Source of the DNA: Acanthococcus lagerstroemiae
Taxonomy: Eukaryota > Arthropoda > Insecta > Hemiptera > Eriococcidae
Length of the DNA stretch: 64,000 nt
NCBI GenBank assembly: GCA_031841125.1
Contig: CM063114.1
Coordinates: forward strand, 2,294,001 to 2,358,000
Reading direction: 5' to 3'
Numbering within the stretch: position 1 is the first letter of the stretch; each line of letters starts with the position of its first letter. Below, one piece after another: positions 23,252-38,200 of this stretch. A program made the position numbers and the translations under genes. The notes beneath the pieces were generated by a model. The model did not search any database. It saw only the letters and a list, made by a program, of their open reading frames with translations, and was not told where the DNA came from.

Positions 23252-26200
23252 GTGCGACATTGAATACTATTCATTTTAGTTATCTTAGAATTAGAAATAG
23301 ATCGATTGCGTATCTGTTTTCGAGAAGGTTCTATCGCTGGCTGCATCCGAGCTGCGGTCGAAAGACGAAAATGAGGGATTAATTGCGGACCAGAGGGGTG
23401 GAATTGCGTCCTGGATTCTATCCGAGTTACGTCCGACCAGAAGTCGAATTGCGTCCCTACCAAACTCCAAATTTTCCCTCTCACTTCAACCCACCGAGGA
23501 TGTGGGCTGACGGCAACGTGACAACGTCAAGAACCACACACGTCTGTTCCTTTCACTCTCATTTCAATGGCATGCTCTATTCAGCCCATCCGAACGTTTT
23601 CAAATTAATTGACGTCTTGCTACAAGTACAATGTGATATGTAGTATGCCAAGATGTTCGAGGTGCATCGAACGAAACGGTGGAGCAATGCAATAACAAAG
23701 GAAGCTGATAAAGGAGTACGAATATTAATGACGCATCACGAAATCGGCAACATAACCCGTCTTGAATACGTGAAGCGCGCGTCTTTTACGTTTCTTCCTC
23801 GTGTATAGTTTCTCTGGAGATTCCGCCATATTTTTAATCACACCAGCTGCTCGCTGACAGTCCTAAGTCTGTTGAAGTGAGAAGGAAAATGCGTGGAGTT
23901 TGGAAGGGACGCTATTCGGCTACTGGTCGAACGCAATTCGGCTGCTAAATGTGACATGGGCCGCAACTCGGAGCCGCCCCTATCGTTAGTGAAAATCTTG
24001 CAGTAAGTTGAAACGTTTTTGAGAATCGGTCATAATTTTGTCGATCTGAAGTCAACTTCGAATAAAATCAGATCTTTGACGTTATATTTAGTCTAGCTAA
24101 TGTAAGATTGCTTGGATCATTAGTTCAGCTGATGAACAGAGCTCAGTTTACTCGATTATTGTGAATGTTTTGTTTTTATTCCACCTTACATCATCATATT
24201 ATTAATTTGTGATGAAAGGTTTATACTTTATATACAGGGTTAGTCAGTTTTCCTTTCGCCATAGGAAAACTTCGTTACAATGAAGATCTGTTATCGGTTT
24301 TGTCGCTATTCACGAATAGTGTTTAGCGCGCCTAACCGATAACAGAGCGTACTGTACATTTTGGTAGATAACACATTGAGTCATACTTCGTTCAGCCAAC
24401 GGAGTTTAACTATGGCTGAAGGAAAATTGACTAACCCTGTATACATATGTATAATATGATGAATAAGAATGAGAACAGATATTGATGTGGATATTTTTGG
24501 CTGGTACGCACAAAAAGTTAGTGTTATTCTCCACTTCCCCTATCAGGGAAAATGTGCGGCGATGGAAATTACTGGAGCAGATATGTTATACCCAGAATCG
24601 AATATACAAAGGGATGAGCAGTCAAGCCGAGAGACAGGCTATGAACTAAGCTATCCATGAGGCATAGAAACAGGACAGGATTAGCCAGATATCGTGCCTG
24701 GGAGTCGGGTGTGGTGTATATAGACGAAGAGAACAAAAGAAAGGCATGCAGACGAACTGAGAGACAAACAAGCAGGCAGACTAGCATTTCAGTTTATACA
24801 GTCCAGATTTTCATAAAATATTTCTGAATAGTTGATGTCAACTTTGTTGGTTATGTAGTTAATCTGATTTTCATCTGATCATTTTCAGGGTGATAGAAAT
24901 TAGGTATTTTTATATCCCTACTAAAGGAACTCTCGATGTAATGCATTTTCGACTGATGTGTTGAAATTTAATTCGTATGTTCGACAACTAGGTGGAACGA
25001 GAAGGTCGAATTGTAGCAGAACAGAAAGCTTCAAAAAAAGGATGGTTAAGTGGTTGGTTTTCTGGAAATAAAACAGAAGCTGAGGATGGTAATGGCTCTG
25101 GAAAAGAGGATCTGGGTATGTTCATTATTGGTGTGGTTCATTAATTTAACTTTATTTACGCTTATGTTCGTATTTGAATAGAGACACAGCATATGTAACG
25201 GGTGGCGTGTACAAATACCCATTCAGCTACGATTTTGTGTACTCCTTCGAATTTAGAATTAATATTTGGTCTCAACTATTTTTCGTAGTCATTTTCCCAA
25301 TGTGAGAGCAATATGCACATAGAGAACCAGTTGTGGAGCTCTTGAAATTAAACTCGAGTAAAATACGTAGGGAATATAAAAAAGTACAAGTAGAAACATC
25401 CATTAGAAACGCTAACATAGAATTTGTTATCCATTCGGCTTATTTGTGCTGTAGGATCTCAATACGGTATTGACATTTTTTCTTATGTATATATCGCGAC
25501 ATTTTTATAGAATGGCATACATTTGGAAATCAAATCCGCTACCTTTGTAACAAACTGTGTAGTATAATCCAACCTACGATAATCAAAATGAGTCATCAAA
25601 ATATGTCCTAACAACTTCTTCAACATATCAGTCACTAAATGCAATCATTATCAGTCGAGTGGCACTCTATAACTCTAATTAAAGTTTTGACTCATTGTGT
25701 TCTATAAATTTATGAGCGACAATTGAACTTTTATACACGCTGTTTACTGGTGTGATTTATACGTCCAATAAAATTCGTCAGATGACGCCTACACTAATTT
25801 CCGAACAATTAATTATTTGTTGCGTTGTTTCCTTACAGTCAAAAAATTTGAAAATGCGATGACTGATGAAGAGAAACAAAAATTATATCGTGCGATTGAC
25901 TATCATGAGAGTTCATCGCCCACGTCGTATCCTACTTCATTCGTTGCTATTCGTTCAGAATTCATTTTACGTGTCCTGAGAATAGAAATTGTGGATGATT
26001 ACTCGCCCACTGAAAAAAAGTATATATCGGTGAAAGATGAAGCTGTTGCTCCTTCAGTTCTCCGTGTCGAGTTCAAAGAGGCCTTTGTAGCTTTACAGCA
26101 GCGGCCTGCTGCTCAATCCATCGCGTAGGTTGACTTACCTAGTGTGCGTATTGTTATTTGAAACGAATTCTCGTAATCATGCTTTGCTTTCTTTTTTCTT

Positions 26201-29200
26201 TCTTTAATACAGACTGTCGATAAGAATGCAATCATTCCAAACATTCGGGTTATCTCAGAACGATGTTATACCGCAGCTTATTAAATCGATGTTAACATCT
26301 GTAGGAGATGACACCGAAGTTTTCCTAAACGTAGTTTTCGAAATAAACCCCGAAGATGAAAAATACGATCAAAGACTTCACGTAAAACTCAATCCTTTGA
26401 AGGTGATTTACGATGCCCAAACGGTGATCCGAATTCTGGAAGTTTTTACACCCGAAAAAGATATATCTACCGTTAAAACTACGTTAGTTAATTCTTTCTT
26501 CTTCTTTTACCGTTTTCGAATCCTTATTATGGTTTCAAGTACTTGGAAAATCGCTATTTTTGATGTCTAGGTTACAAGCAGCTGCAAATACTAAATTTGA
26601 AGCGATGAAAGAAAAATCAGCCCTTCGATTTCAGTACGCGATTGAGAAAAGTCTAAGATTGGATTTGCAAGTAGATTTAATGGCTCCTTATCTGCTTATT
26701 CCTTTCGGTGGCTTCTATACTGAGTAAGTACATTAATTCCTTTTTCTTTTAATCTTTTGAATGCTTTTGTTAGTTGTAATTTTCCAATCTTATGCCCCTT
26801 TTTTTAACCTACTGTCACATTTATTACTGCTGTTAAACATGAGTTCAAACATTGATTCGCAATACAACAGTAAATTCCGTTTAGTTTCACCTTGTGATGC
26901 AAGTTCTTATATTGTCATTTCTGTCGCACAGGAATGAGCCAGCTTTGGTCCTAAACTTGGGACGAATCACCGTTGAATCGAAAAGTAAAGGAGAAGCCGA
27001 CTACAATGTAAGGAAGATGATATCGGATGGCCGCAGTAAAGACGAAGTATTGAGTCAGATGATGTCTCAATGTTATGATCATTTCTCCGTGTGTCTCGGA
27101 GATGTGCAAGTGAGAATACATCTATACATATTCAAACTCTGGTTTTAGCTTCCCTCGCGAGGAAGGAATGCCAGATGAAGTTGAAGAGTTGAGAAGTTAG
27201 TAAGTTGGAAGAGTCGAGAAATAGGAAAGTTAAAGTATTGAAATATTTTGAAAGTTCAAAAAGTTAAAAATTGAGAAGGTTGAAAGTTGTGAAGTATCCA
27301 ACTGGTGGGTAAAATACATAGAGTAGAAAATAGACCGACAACGAGCCTGTTACCTTGCTAAACAGACAGATCTGAGCTAGCAGGTAGGCATACCATCCCC
27401 TTATACCGCCTCATTGGAAAGAGTTCGGCAATTTAGAACCGACTGGAGAAGCTTCGTCCACAAAGTCCCCTGGTTTCCAGTCAAATTTTACATGTTCGTA
27501 ACGCTGTAGATTCGTGAGCCCTATTCGTTTCGTCGAACTAATTGTGCTCTGTTAACTCGTGTTAGGTGTTGACCCTTCGAGCTGGAGAAAGTTGGCGACC
27601 TACGGTTGTAGATCTGAACTACACGTACGACGGTCACATTCTCCGACCTACTAGTATTTATGTTGATATCTACAAGTGTTTAATTGAAGATGATCCTAGA
27701 CTGCCCAAAATCAAGGTAGAGGGTAATTTACCCGATGTCACTATCAAAATAACAGGTATAGATTTTCGTGTCGAATAATTTTACATTAACTTGAGATTCA
27801 GTTATTTATGAAGGTTGTCTTTTTGATCCGCAGAAAAGAAACTCCTAGAAATCGTAGCTCTTATACTGAGTCTTCCTCTACCACAAAACACGTCGCCTGA
27901 TGATGTTCCGGACATAGATCCAATAATTAAAGATGACTTTGGTTCCATGTATGATTCGGCTTCATCATTGCGACATCGTTTAGAATCATTTAACAAACTG
28001 CAGTTCTCCAAGTTACGAAAATATCGACATCCTGTAGATACGGCATCCAATGACGAACTCGATAAATACGGCGACGGTGTTTCTATCACCGATTTCATCA
28101 ACTTGCAAGCCAGTTTCAATTGGAAAGGTATAATCTTATTGATTTATAAGGCACTAAAAACTCTTAGAAGACAGTTGATTTTATAACTACTTTATTGTTG
28201 CAGCGTTGACTATGTATGTTGAAAGTGACAATCTCGAATCGCCCTTAATTGAAGCCACTCTCTCCGGTCTTGAACTTCAATTCGTTCAGAGAACGTATTC
28301 TTGTGAAATAGTCGCCAAATTGGGAAACATTTCGTTGACTCAGAACTACGAAAATTCATTTATACCCGCAATCAGTACACCGATGAGTGATGCTGATCAA
28401 TCTCTTTTCTCTTGCAAATTGCTGATGGTAGGTTATATGCCCTCATCGATATGTTCTTAAAAATGCGAGCCTAATTCGTCATGCTCAAATTGATTTTCAG
28501 GCTGAAAAGGATTCTCCCGTATTCGAGAAACTCTACAATACCACAGCGATAGCTTTAGACGTTGATTTTACTAAACTGTATGTTGTGGCTCACCAAGAAG
28601 CTATTTTGACTACAATAGAATGGGTCAATAATTTACAAAGTCACGTTATGGGTCTAATCTCGGCGCGTCAAGCCGAGAAACCTCAGGAGCCTGAACGCAA
28701 GATTAGTATGCGAAAGCCGCGTAAAATTAGTGTATCCTCAAATGCTTCCGGGTTTGATATTCGTCGTAAGAAGTTGAAAACGAAGACCGCTCTGAGTTCC
28801 ATTATTGAAGATCAGTTATCAGATATGAGTGAGTGCTACATTTACGAGTACAAATTTCATGCCGTGCTACTAGACGTAGTACTGACCTATTATGGTTATA
28901 GGTGACGAGCGGCGTGAAAAAAAACATCCTTTCGAAGTTACGGAATTGAAGGTCGCCGCCCGATTGAGCGTAATCCAAGTATGTCTTCTAACGGCTTCCC
29001 GACCATTAGCAACCATGGATGTCGATGGATTCAACGCATCAGTCGCTATAAAGAAATCGAGTACTCACGTTGACGCAATTCTGCAGTCTGTATCTATTGG
29101 TGACCTAAATCCGGATACAATTTATCATCAGGTTTGGTAGCAACCATTAATCACAGTGGGTTTTGTTTGCCAGTGGTTGTTCTACGGTATCCAGAATTTA

Positions 29201-32200
29201 AATCGCAAATTTATTTTCTAACAGGTCGCGTACTTCACGGAAGGAAAAGATGCGTTAAGAATTCAGATGGTTTTGTACAATGAAGAAAGAGTTGCCAATA
29301 ATCGCGAAGATGAATTCGACGTGTTCGTGAAATTGCAAATGAATTGTCTGCAATGTGTATTCATCAATGAATTCTTAATGGATGTTCTGGTATGTTCGAA
29401 ATCTGGATTTATAAAGAAAATCAAACTCTCCTAAAATTTAGCAGGGGTAAAGGAGGTAACAATTTTATGTGTATTTGAGTGACCATTCCCATCAACCTTC
29501 TCATAATTATTTATGTCAGTTAATTCATCGCAATTTTTAGTTTGATTGTTCTAGTCGTCAAAAAATGGTACATTAAACAGACCTTATTGTTTAAAAACAA
29601 TTAAATTTCGTATTTCCTTTTTCAGGAATTCGCGAACAATTTTCAAACCAGTAAGCAAATACTGGTGGAAGCATCGGCAGCAGCGGTTGCATCTGCCAAG
29701 TCGAATATGCAACAGGTTTACCAATCTTCCACTAGTGTTTCTTTAGATATTTATGCCGATGTAAGTTCAATTTCTGGGCAGTGGCTCATTTTGTTCTATT
29801 TCAACTCGAGCATTATAATTTATTACGGATACCTTATTACTGAATTTTGATTTTGATAAATATGTTTGTTAGGCTCCTGTTATAGTTGTACCTCGAAATA
29901 ATCAGAGCAACGAAATCTTCATCATTGATTTTGGTAATCTGTCGGTGAAAAACACTTTGAAAAAGTTGCCCCCGGACTCGGCTGGGCACTCGCCGATAAT
30001 TGATGAGATTTTCACTAACTTACAAGACATGAAAGCCGTCAGGTGGGTCACAAACTATCTCACAATGACTTCGTTGGTACGATATGATTTCTTAGTATAA
30101 TTTTCACTTTCTGGAATTAACAGGACTAATTTTGAAAGAACTGTTGCCGAGCATGTACTGTTACTTCCTGTAAATTATACCTTAGTCATAAAACGGAATC
30201 TTTCAAATTCTTGGTATAACGAAGCACCTGATTTGGATATAGACGGCGCGTTTTGTCCTATTCATGTGAGTATGAGAATTATTTACGATTTACATGCGCT
30301 TTACTAAAGCGTGGAATTTTTGCAAGTGATTGGTGTATTAGATGTTCTGTTTATGATGAATTTATTCTATTTTACTCAGATTTCTATCACAGATCAAGAT
30401 TACAAACTTCTTATGAAAACCCTGAATGAAAACATTGGAGCTTCTCAAGAAAAGTCATCGAAATTCCGTGGAAAGTCTAAAAAGTTGCCTGAAAGTAAAT
30501 CAGGTATAGTGACAGAAATCGGCGTTTATGACTGTTTCTCTGTATAAACGAGGGTTTGAAATTGCTATAATTGTTCTGAACTGTGCTCGTGTCAATTGTT
30601 ACAGTAGCAGAATTGACTGAAACAACGGGGGATATTTTAGAAAGTGAAGTTATTATTGAATGCGAAGACGTTACTACAAAAGAAGTTAGAACTATGTTGA
30701 AATTTGCGATGGCGATAGAAAGTGTTACGATTGATTTGTTTTCTGGATGTATCAACGAATGCCAGGTACATTGTCCAGTTCCCAGTTTTGAAAACTCTCA
30801 TATTTGCCTTGATGAAACAAATGCAGTTTCTACATTCCGTCCTGGTGGGCCTATTTAGTTCCTCCCGTGAGATTGCTGATTTTAGACATAGCTAATATCT
30901 GATTTAGCTTAAGAAATATATTTTCGTGATTTCAGGAGAACGGTCTCGCTAAATTCACGTTATCGTTCTTATGCGTTAAAGGATGTGTTTTAACAAATAA
31001 TGACGTTTCTGTGCACGCGCTATTGTCTGACTGCTGTATAGACGACACGCGTTTGTCGAAGAAGGCGAACAAAGTGAAGCGCTACATGAAACGAAAAACA
31101 GCCGAAGAGGTATCAGCTGCAGATGTATCTAGTCAATGGTTATCGTCGTTCATTACTGAAGACGGTGGCTCAGCAGTGAAAGCGTCTACGAGCTGTTCCA
31201 GTGATGTTCCAGTAAGAAGTATGATCGACGTGACTTTCGAAAAGAAAATCAATCAAACGCGTAGTAAGTATTTGACAGCGTGATTTTTCGGAGCATCGCA
31301 TCTCACGAGATGAAACTCGTTGATTGTGCTCTTTTGTTATGTTACTTTCAGTAAATGCTCGAGTATTTAGTTTCATTCTCATATTCAACGTTGACCATTT
31401 AACGAAAATACAGGAATTCTTCATGTCAGAGCTGAAGTCCGATTCATCCGCGCCTTCGAATATCGAGGCCTCGAAAAAATCTGGCCCGGTTTCCCGAGTA
31501 ATTCAATCCTGAAAATAACTTTCATTTGTTTCATACGGGGGAATTACATATAATCAAGTAAATTTATGATGTTTTATCTGCAGATAGAAACCACTAAAAC
31601 TGAATCTACCGAGTCGGTTATGTCAGTAACCAGTTGCAGCATTGTCGTAGAAAAACCTGATATTATTTTGGTTGAAAATCTAGACGATATTAATACGAAT
31701 GCCATTATATTAAACGTAAGTTTGGAAAACAGATACCTACCGAGAATCTCTGAGCGGATTCTGATTGGAAGAACATCCAAAACGTACACTCGTTTATTTC
31801 GTAGTCTAAATTAAAAGAAAGAAAGGGGAAAAAAAAAAAAAAAAAAGCTAAGAAAAGGAAAGAAAGAAAGGTTGGTGCGTCACGAATTGTGTAAGAGTGG
31901 AAGTGATAACTCAGTTTCGGATGGTGCTCTAAAGTCTATTATTATTTTGATGACGGTGACTATAGTGAAAATTTCCTGGTTTTGCAATACTCTAATCATT
32001 TGATATAACTAGCTACTCTGGAGTGATCAGTTATTTTCATACTTCGTTGGAGCAAGGGCTCGATAAAAAAATACCTAACAGCCAACCTATCCGCAATCCG
32101 TGAATTTTAAGTGACAGTTGTTTTCTGTGTGCTGAAAGCCTGACTTTTGTCACTCTTTCTCTCAACTGAACTATTGTAACCTGAAATCTAATTATTAATA

Positions 32201-35200
32201 ATAAGATATATTAAGAGACTGCTAACAGACTGTGAGATACATAGACTGACAGATAGAAAACACCAGTCAGCTATTTTATCAACCAACCGGACAAGTATGC
32301 AGAAAAATGGGGAAATAGACGATAGACGGGCAGAGATAGCAAAAATAAACGTACAGCCAGCTGACCGACAGTGAAAGAGAAATTCAGGCTCGCACCATCG
32401 AGAGAAGGGTGATACTCACTTTGCACCTGTCAGCGATAGTGTGATGGTATTAATCGCTTCAGTAAGCTTAAAAATGTCTCTAAGAAAAGTCGTCCAGCAT
32501 GGCCAAATTCTTTCGGATGATAAGATGCCAGGAAACTATATTCTTATTATTTCTTTTTCAGAACGAAGCGAATCTGAATGTTCAATTTAGTGACGACGGT
32601 CGTGTGGCCATAAACGGCGTATTGAAGAACTTGCAGCTGTATTCTTGTTGTTATAATCCAGCTAAACGGAGTCAGAGCGCTGCATTAGTAAGCTGTCGAA
32701 CAATAATCTTTTATTTTGAAACCACTTCGATTAATCATCTTCGAACCTCAATACGTCTTTCTTATTGACGATACTTCATTAATTCTTGACTCATGGTATG
32801 TTGCAGATTTTACATCCATTAACAGTCAACTTGATAGGTTCGACAGCTGATGATAACAATTTGCATCTAGACGTTACTGTTTCTGACATAATGATTTCCA
32901 TAACTGCAGGTAAATAAATCTTCTAGATCGCGGATATTTTGAACTACCTTGTTCTCTTTCTTAATGCGTTGTTATACTGAATAGTTCCAGAAGTCGATTC
33001 GAGCAATAAATTTACCCATTTCTTTCCAGGCACTATTGAATTGCTATCGAAAATTTCTGCAACATTAATTCCAACTGCCGAGTCTGAAGCTGAGAAAAAT
33101 GAAATCAACCTAAAAGATTTCTCCAATATTTGGCAACAACATCCTGTTCGCAATGATTATTGGTTTCTGCAAACAGGTGTGCTCCTAATTGCCATGTAGT
33201 CCACGTACATAGATGACCTCCGAAATCACTTGGAAATCACTCTCGCTTTCTATTGACAAGCAAGTAGAGGAACTTTTATAAAAAATTTGAATCCATACTC
33301 AGTTAAAGTGTGAGTGACAGAAATATAACTTAGTAATAGCTGTGTGTTTTGTACCCAAGTAGTTGAGGTATTTGGCCAATCGTTTTCAGAGGTGAGCCCG
33401 TTATCAATGCTTTAACATTTATCTTACTACTCAGAATCTTAAGCTTAGCTTCACTCGATATGGGGAGAGTAATATCTTATGGTAAGTAGGTTGTGGTCTG
33501 TTTTTCTATCGGTTATTATATTCTGGTTAGTTTCTCCAATGTCTAGTGCAATTTTTCAAGTCTAGGTAGTTGATAGCTTTGTTTCCTTTTTCCATAGTAA
33601 ATTAAGTACTGCTGTTGTCGTCGAGACTGTTTTTTTTTTTGTTTTTTTTTTCATTCAGGAATTTGTCTAATGTCTATTAGTTCCAGTTCGTTTGAGTAAA
33701 AGGTCATGTAAGTATCTAAATGCTGCGTTTATGTTGGTTTTTTATTTCGTCAGTTTCGAACTTGTAGATTTTCGCTCGTATGGGAAATGAAGTGGACTCT
33801 ATTGCTGGCCCTGTTGTCTGTTCATAGTATGAAATGTTGAACTGGCTGTAGTTTTAATTGTTGATTTCTTTTGTCATATTTGTGTATTTCTGTCATTGTA
33901 AGTTGCTTCAGAGTCTTAATGTTTTTGAGTTCGTCCTTTGGCATGTTTCCAAGTATGTTGGTTACGTCAAGTGAAACTAGTTTGTTATTGTTGGTTAATT
34001 AGGTTTGATCTATATTGACTGTATTTTGTCTTTTGAGTGAAAAAGTATTTTTCTTACGAAGTCGTATTAAAGCATTTTCATCAAGCACAGGGGGGTTGCC
34101 ACTCACCGCTATGGACAATAAGAGTGATTTCCAAGTAAGAACTGACCGTTTAATTATGAACTATTTCTGATCATAAAATTTGTAACTTTTAATAGTGGAA
34201 GAAGGTGTTGATGTTACTGCCATGGAGCCTTCATACAATGCTATAAATATCAGCGAGAGCAGTTCAAAGCGATTGGATGTGGTGATAATCACAGCTCCGT
34301 GCATTGAAGTTTCATTGGAAGCGGGGATGGGAAAGAAAACCTTGCCCTTATTGGCTTTACAATCGTCATTCCGAGGAACTATGACCAAGTCTGCTGAATT
34401 GGTAATTTATCGAGTTTTATGTTCTCAGTTTCCATTTCTTTGTACTATTTTGTTGTTCTTAATGTCCGAGTTGGTCAACTCAGCTGGGTTTTGAGTTACA
34501 TTCGGGAAAACTGTTTCGTTTTTTGCAGATCTTTTTGGAAAGTTTCATAACTTTGGAAATCGGATATTACAACAGTCGTCTCGCACTTTGGGAGCCCATC
34601 GTGGAACCAATTTTGAAACAATCAGTTCATTCTCATGAGGACTCTGTTTATGTTCCGTGGCAGATGCAGTTTAATGTAAATTCCCCTTCATTTTCTCCCC
34701 CATTAATGATAGGATTATGTTCGAGGAGAACTCATTATTATCGAAAGCGGTTACTTAGTTTTGTAACTACGAATTCTAATCTCGAGATTTTCCGTATTTA
34801 CTAAAAAAAAAATTACTTCAACAGGTACAGATAGTGAATAAAGATTCAGGAAATTACGAAGATGCAGCTGACAATCCAGATACAAGTGCAGTGAGTGGTG
34901 GGAGCAGAAGCCTTTCAAATGCAGAAAATTTCAAAGAACAACCGGCGCTGGCACTTGCTATTAAATCGGAGGTAAAATTGATTTCAAAATTCATGTGTAA
35001 CGTATGTTAGTCTAGGCTTGTTCTTATTTGCAAGTTTTGAAATGTTTTGCTCCCAACCCCCAAAGTTGTTTGTTTTTATGAAAAAAATAATTCCCTATTT
35101 TTTGTTTTTCCTCCGAACTGAAAAAAGTGGTGTCGAGAGACCCCCAAAAATGAAAGCAATAGAGAAATTGAAATATTGAAAAATTTCTGAATGTTTTGAA

Positions 35201-38200
35201 TTTTTATATTGTAACCCTTCCAAGTAACCCCGTTTTTAAGAAAAAGTTACTATGTAAGGAATGTAGCCCCACAAACGGAAAATTTCGGATGCCTTAAAAT
35301 AGTGAAAATTCAGTATTTCATATTAACGCAATTCTTGAGCTAGTATCCCTGCTTTGCAACTAGCGCTCTCAAGCGTGAAAAACTATCCATTCATCGGGTT
35401 GTTCCAGGAATTTGCAAATAGGATTCATTTATTTCATTATTTTGTGAATTGGGGGCCCAGAGGCCGCGCTCACACTTCTCTTATTGAGCAAACGAAATTT
35501 GGAGTAGTTTCCTCTTGAAAGGGGGCCGTTTTAAAGGAACAATGTAAAAATTTGAAAATCTCACAAATTCGCTGAATATTTCAATTTATTTAATTATTTA
35601 AGCATATGGGGGGCTCAAAAATCTCTTTTCACCTTCACTGGGGAGAGCAAAAATCTTACGTGGTGCTTTTCTCTCCAGAACCGCATTCAACAATTAAAAT
35701 AGAAATTTTTTGAAAATTTGAATCCTGAATTTTTTTTTATTTTGAGAAATTGGGGCTCCTGGCATCGTTTATCCTTCATTTAGGGGACTAAAATTTTCTA
35801 AGATTTATTTTGTCATAAAAACCAACAATTTTGGGAGGTTAGGAGCAGAAAAATTCGAAAAAAAATTTCCCCAAGTATAAATAAGAACAAGCCTAATGTT
35901 GGTCGTGTATTCATCCTTCGTGTACTGCGTTTACAGGAGAGAATGGAATTAACTTGCACAAAAACATGTCTCGATGTTGTGAAAACGCTGACCCATTCTT
36001 TCAACAATGCAGTTTATCTAAAGTCTGGTTCCAGTTTATCGGCATTAAACGAAGTTGGCGTTTCTTCGTATGTTCTAGTCAATGATTTTGGTGTTGATAT
36101 GGTTCTGTCTTTGAGTGCCGATGGATTATTTAGGGTAATCATGTTCGTCCATTTATGTTCGTGTATTTCTTAGTTTTACGGGGTTCACTAAATTGGACGA
36201 TTTGCTTCACTAGCTGTTGAAAGGAGATGCAAATGAATCAATCAATGATAACAGCATCGAATCTGTGACTATTAGAACGGGAGACACCGTTAATTTATTG
36301 ATGAAGAAAGAACAAAAGGAAACGCAAGACATAACAAGTAGTGTCAGATCGTGCTTACTAAAAAGATTGAACATTGTCACAGACCAGCATCGTTACGTGT
36401 TGCATTTGCGGGTAATTTTGTTGCTTTAGTTTCAAGAACCAGTCCGTTATTATAGTTCGGGTTATATCGATGTTCAAAAATATTGTAATCAACTGTTTAG
36501 GTTCCGGATAAAAACAAAGATTTGTTGTTGCCCGTATCGAGAGCCGATAAGCGATTTTTCTCACTACGGACTCAAGGGAGTATTAGAAACGACGATGCTA
36601 GTTCGGAGTTCTGGGGATTAGTTTCCGAAGTTGACATAGTTGATGGTAGTGTCGTAACAACTTTACGGAGTGTGGTTCGGGTATGTTATGCCGATATATC
36701 ATGGAGAATAATGCAGATAGTCGTATGTTAAACCTCTGAATTAAGGTGTTGTATTTAAGTGAGTGTTATAATCGAAAGACATTTGTAAACGTATACGCAT
36801 TTTGATGAACAAATATTTTAGTAACTAAAAAAAAAAGGTGGATTAGTTTTGAAGATCCAAAATCTGTGAAGGTTCAAAGAGATCTTTTGACTCGTAATAT
36901 CCCAGACTGTACAATGTATTTAGAATCAAATTTATTTCCTTCTTTTTCCATAATATGCTCTTGTGTTTTTAGATTTTCAATCATTTCTCTGTGGACATTC
37001 ATGTGTTTTATCTGAAAACTGGGAAAAATAAAAACGAAATAGTCGAAGCTGGGAAAGTTGGTCCATCTCAACATCTGAACGTACCTGTTCAAGCTGTTTA
37101 TACTTCGAACAGTCATTTGTATTTTGCCCCAGCCAAGTAATTATTTCTCCACTGTATGTCTAAGATGTAATGTGTCATGTAGGCGTGTTGCAGAACTGCC
37201 CTAATGCTTGATACAGTTATGTCCAATCGGCATGTTGCTGATAGACGATAGTTGTAGAAAATGCCAATGTAATTCTGTATTCTTTTTTAGTTATTCTGTG
37301 AGTGGTCAACCTTTTATTTGGAAGGATTTGTTGAAGACCGTATCGTTATCGCAGCAGGTTCAGTGTATCTCCAAAAATGCTGAAAACGAAGATCCATTTT
37401 TCATACGTGTAAGTGGATTGGTCTCGAATCTGAATAGCTCTATCAATGTTACGGTTTTATTATTCATTTTAAAACGATTTAATAGTTATAATCGTCAGGT
37501 TTTTTTTGTCGTCAGCTTAAACATCAGTATTCTGGAGGTGATGAATGGAAATCGTTGCTCATCAGTTAATATGTTACAGATATTAGGTGAAATGGAACAA
37601 ATCTATTACGAAAACTCCACGTCATATACCATAGCCAGTACAGTTTATAATATTCACCTCAGGCCGACATTAATTCTCAAGAACTTCCTTCCAATCAACG
37701 TTGTGTGTTGTCTGCAAGGTGTTGTGACTGAGCACGTGCTCAAGCCGGGACAACGAATTAACATATCCACTGCTGAACCAGATCATTCTACTATCGTTCT
37801 CAGAGTAATTATGTCGTTTCTAATTTTATCGTTCCGACGTATAGTCGTATTGTAAATTACCTGTATGTTTTTTCTCATGTATGTAGTTGGATAACTATCT
37901 GGATAAAGATTGGTCGTGCAAGAAGACGATCAAGTCGGATACTCCTGTTTTTTCCGTATGGGCGTTCACGTCCTACGACAGCGAGAAACCATTTTCATTG
38001 AATTTGGGTGTCTGGTATAGCAACTGCCAAGACTCGATGATTTTTGCATTGTATTGTCCGTTTTGGATGGTTAATAAAACCGGGTTAAACTTGTCGTACA
38101 AAGTAATGTTTTTAATTCGTTTCAACTTTAATGAAGCGTATGAAGTTCGAGTTGTATAAAATATACTATGGTGTTTTCAGGGCGTCGAAGATGGCGGGAT

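Noticed and set aside
33600..33660. Long T runs as a retroelement tail
   Set aside because: They lie inside the Penelope-like unit in the wrong place and orientation for a simple poly-A tail, and are more likely slippage.
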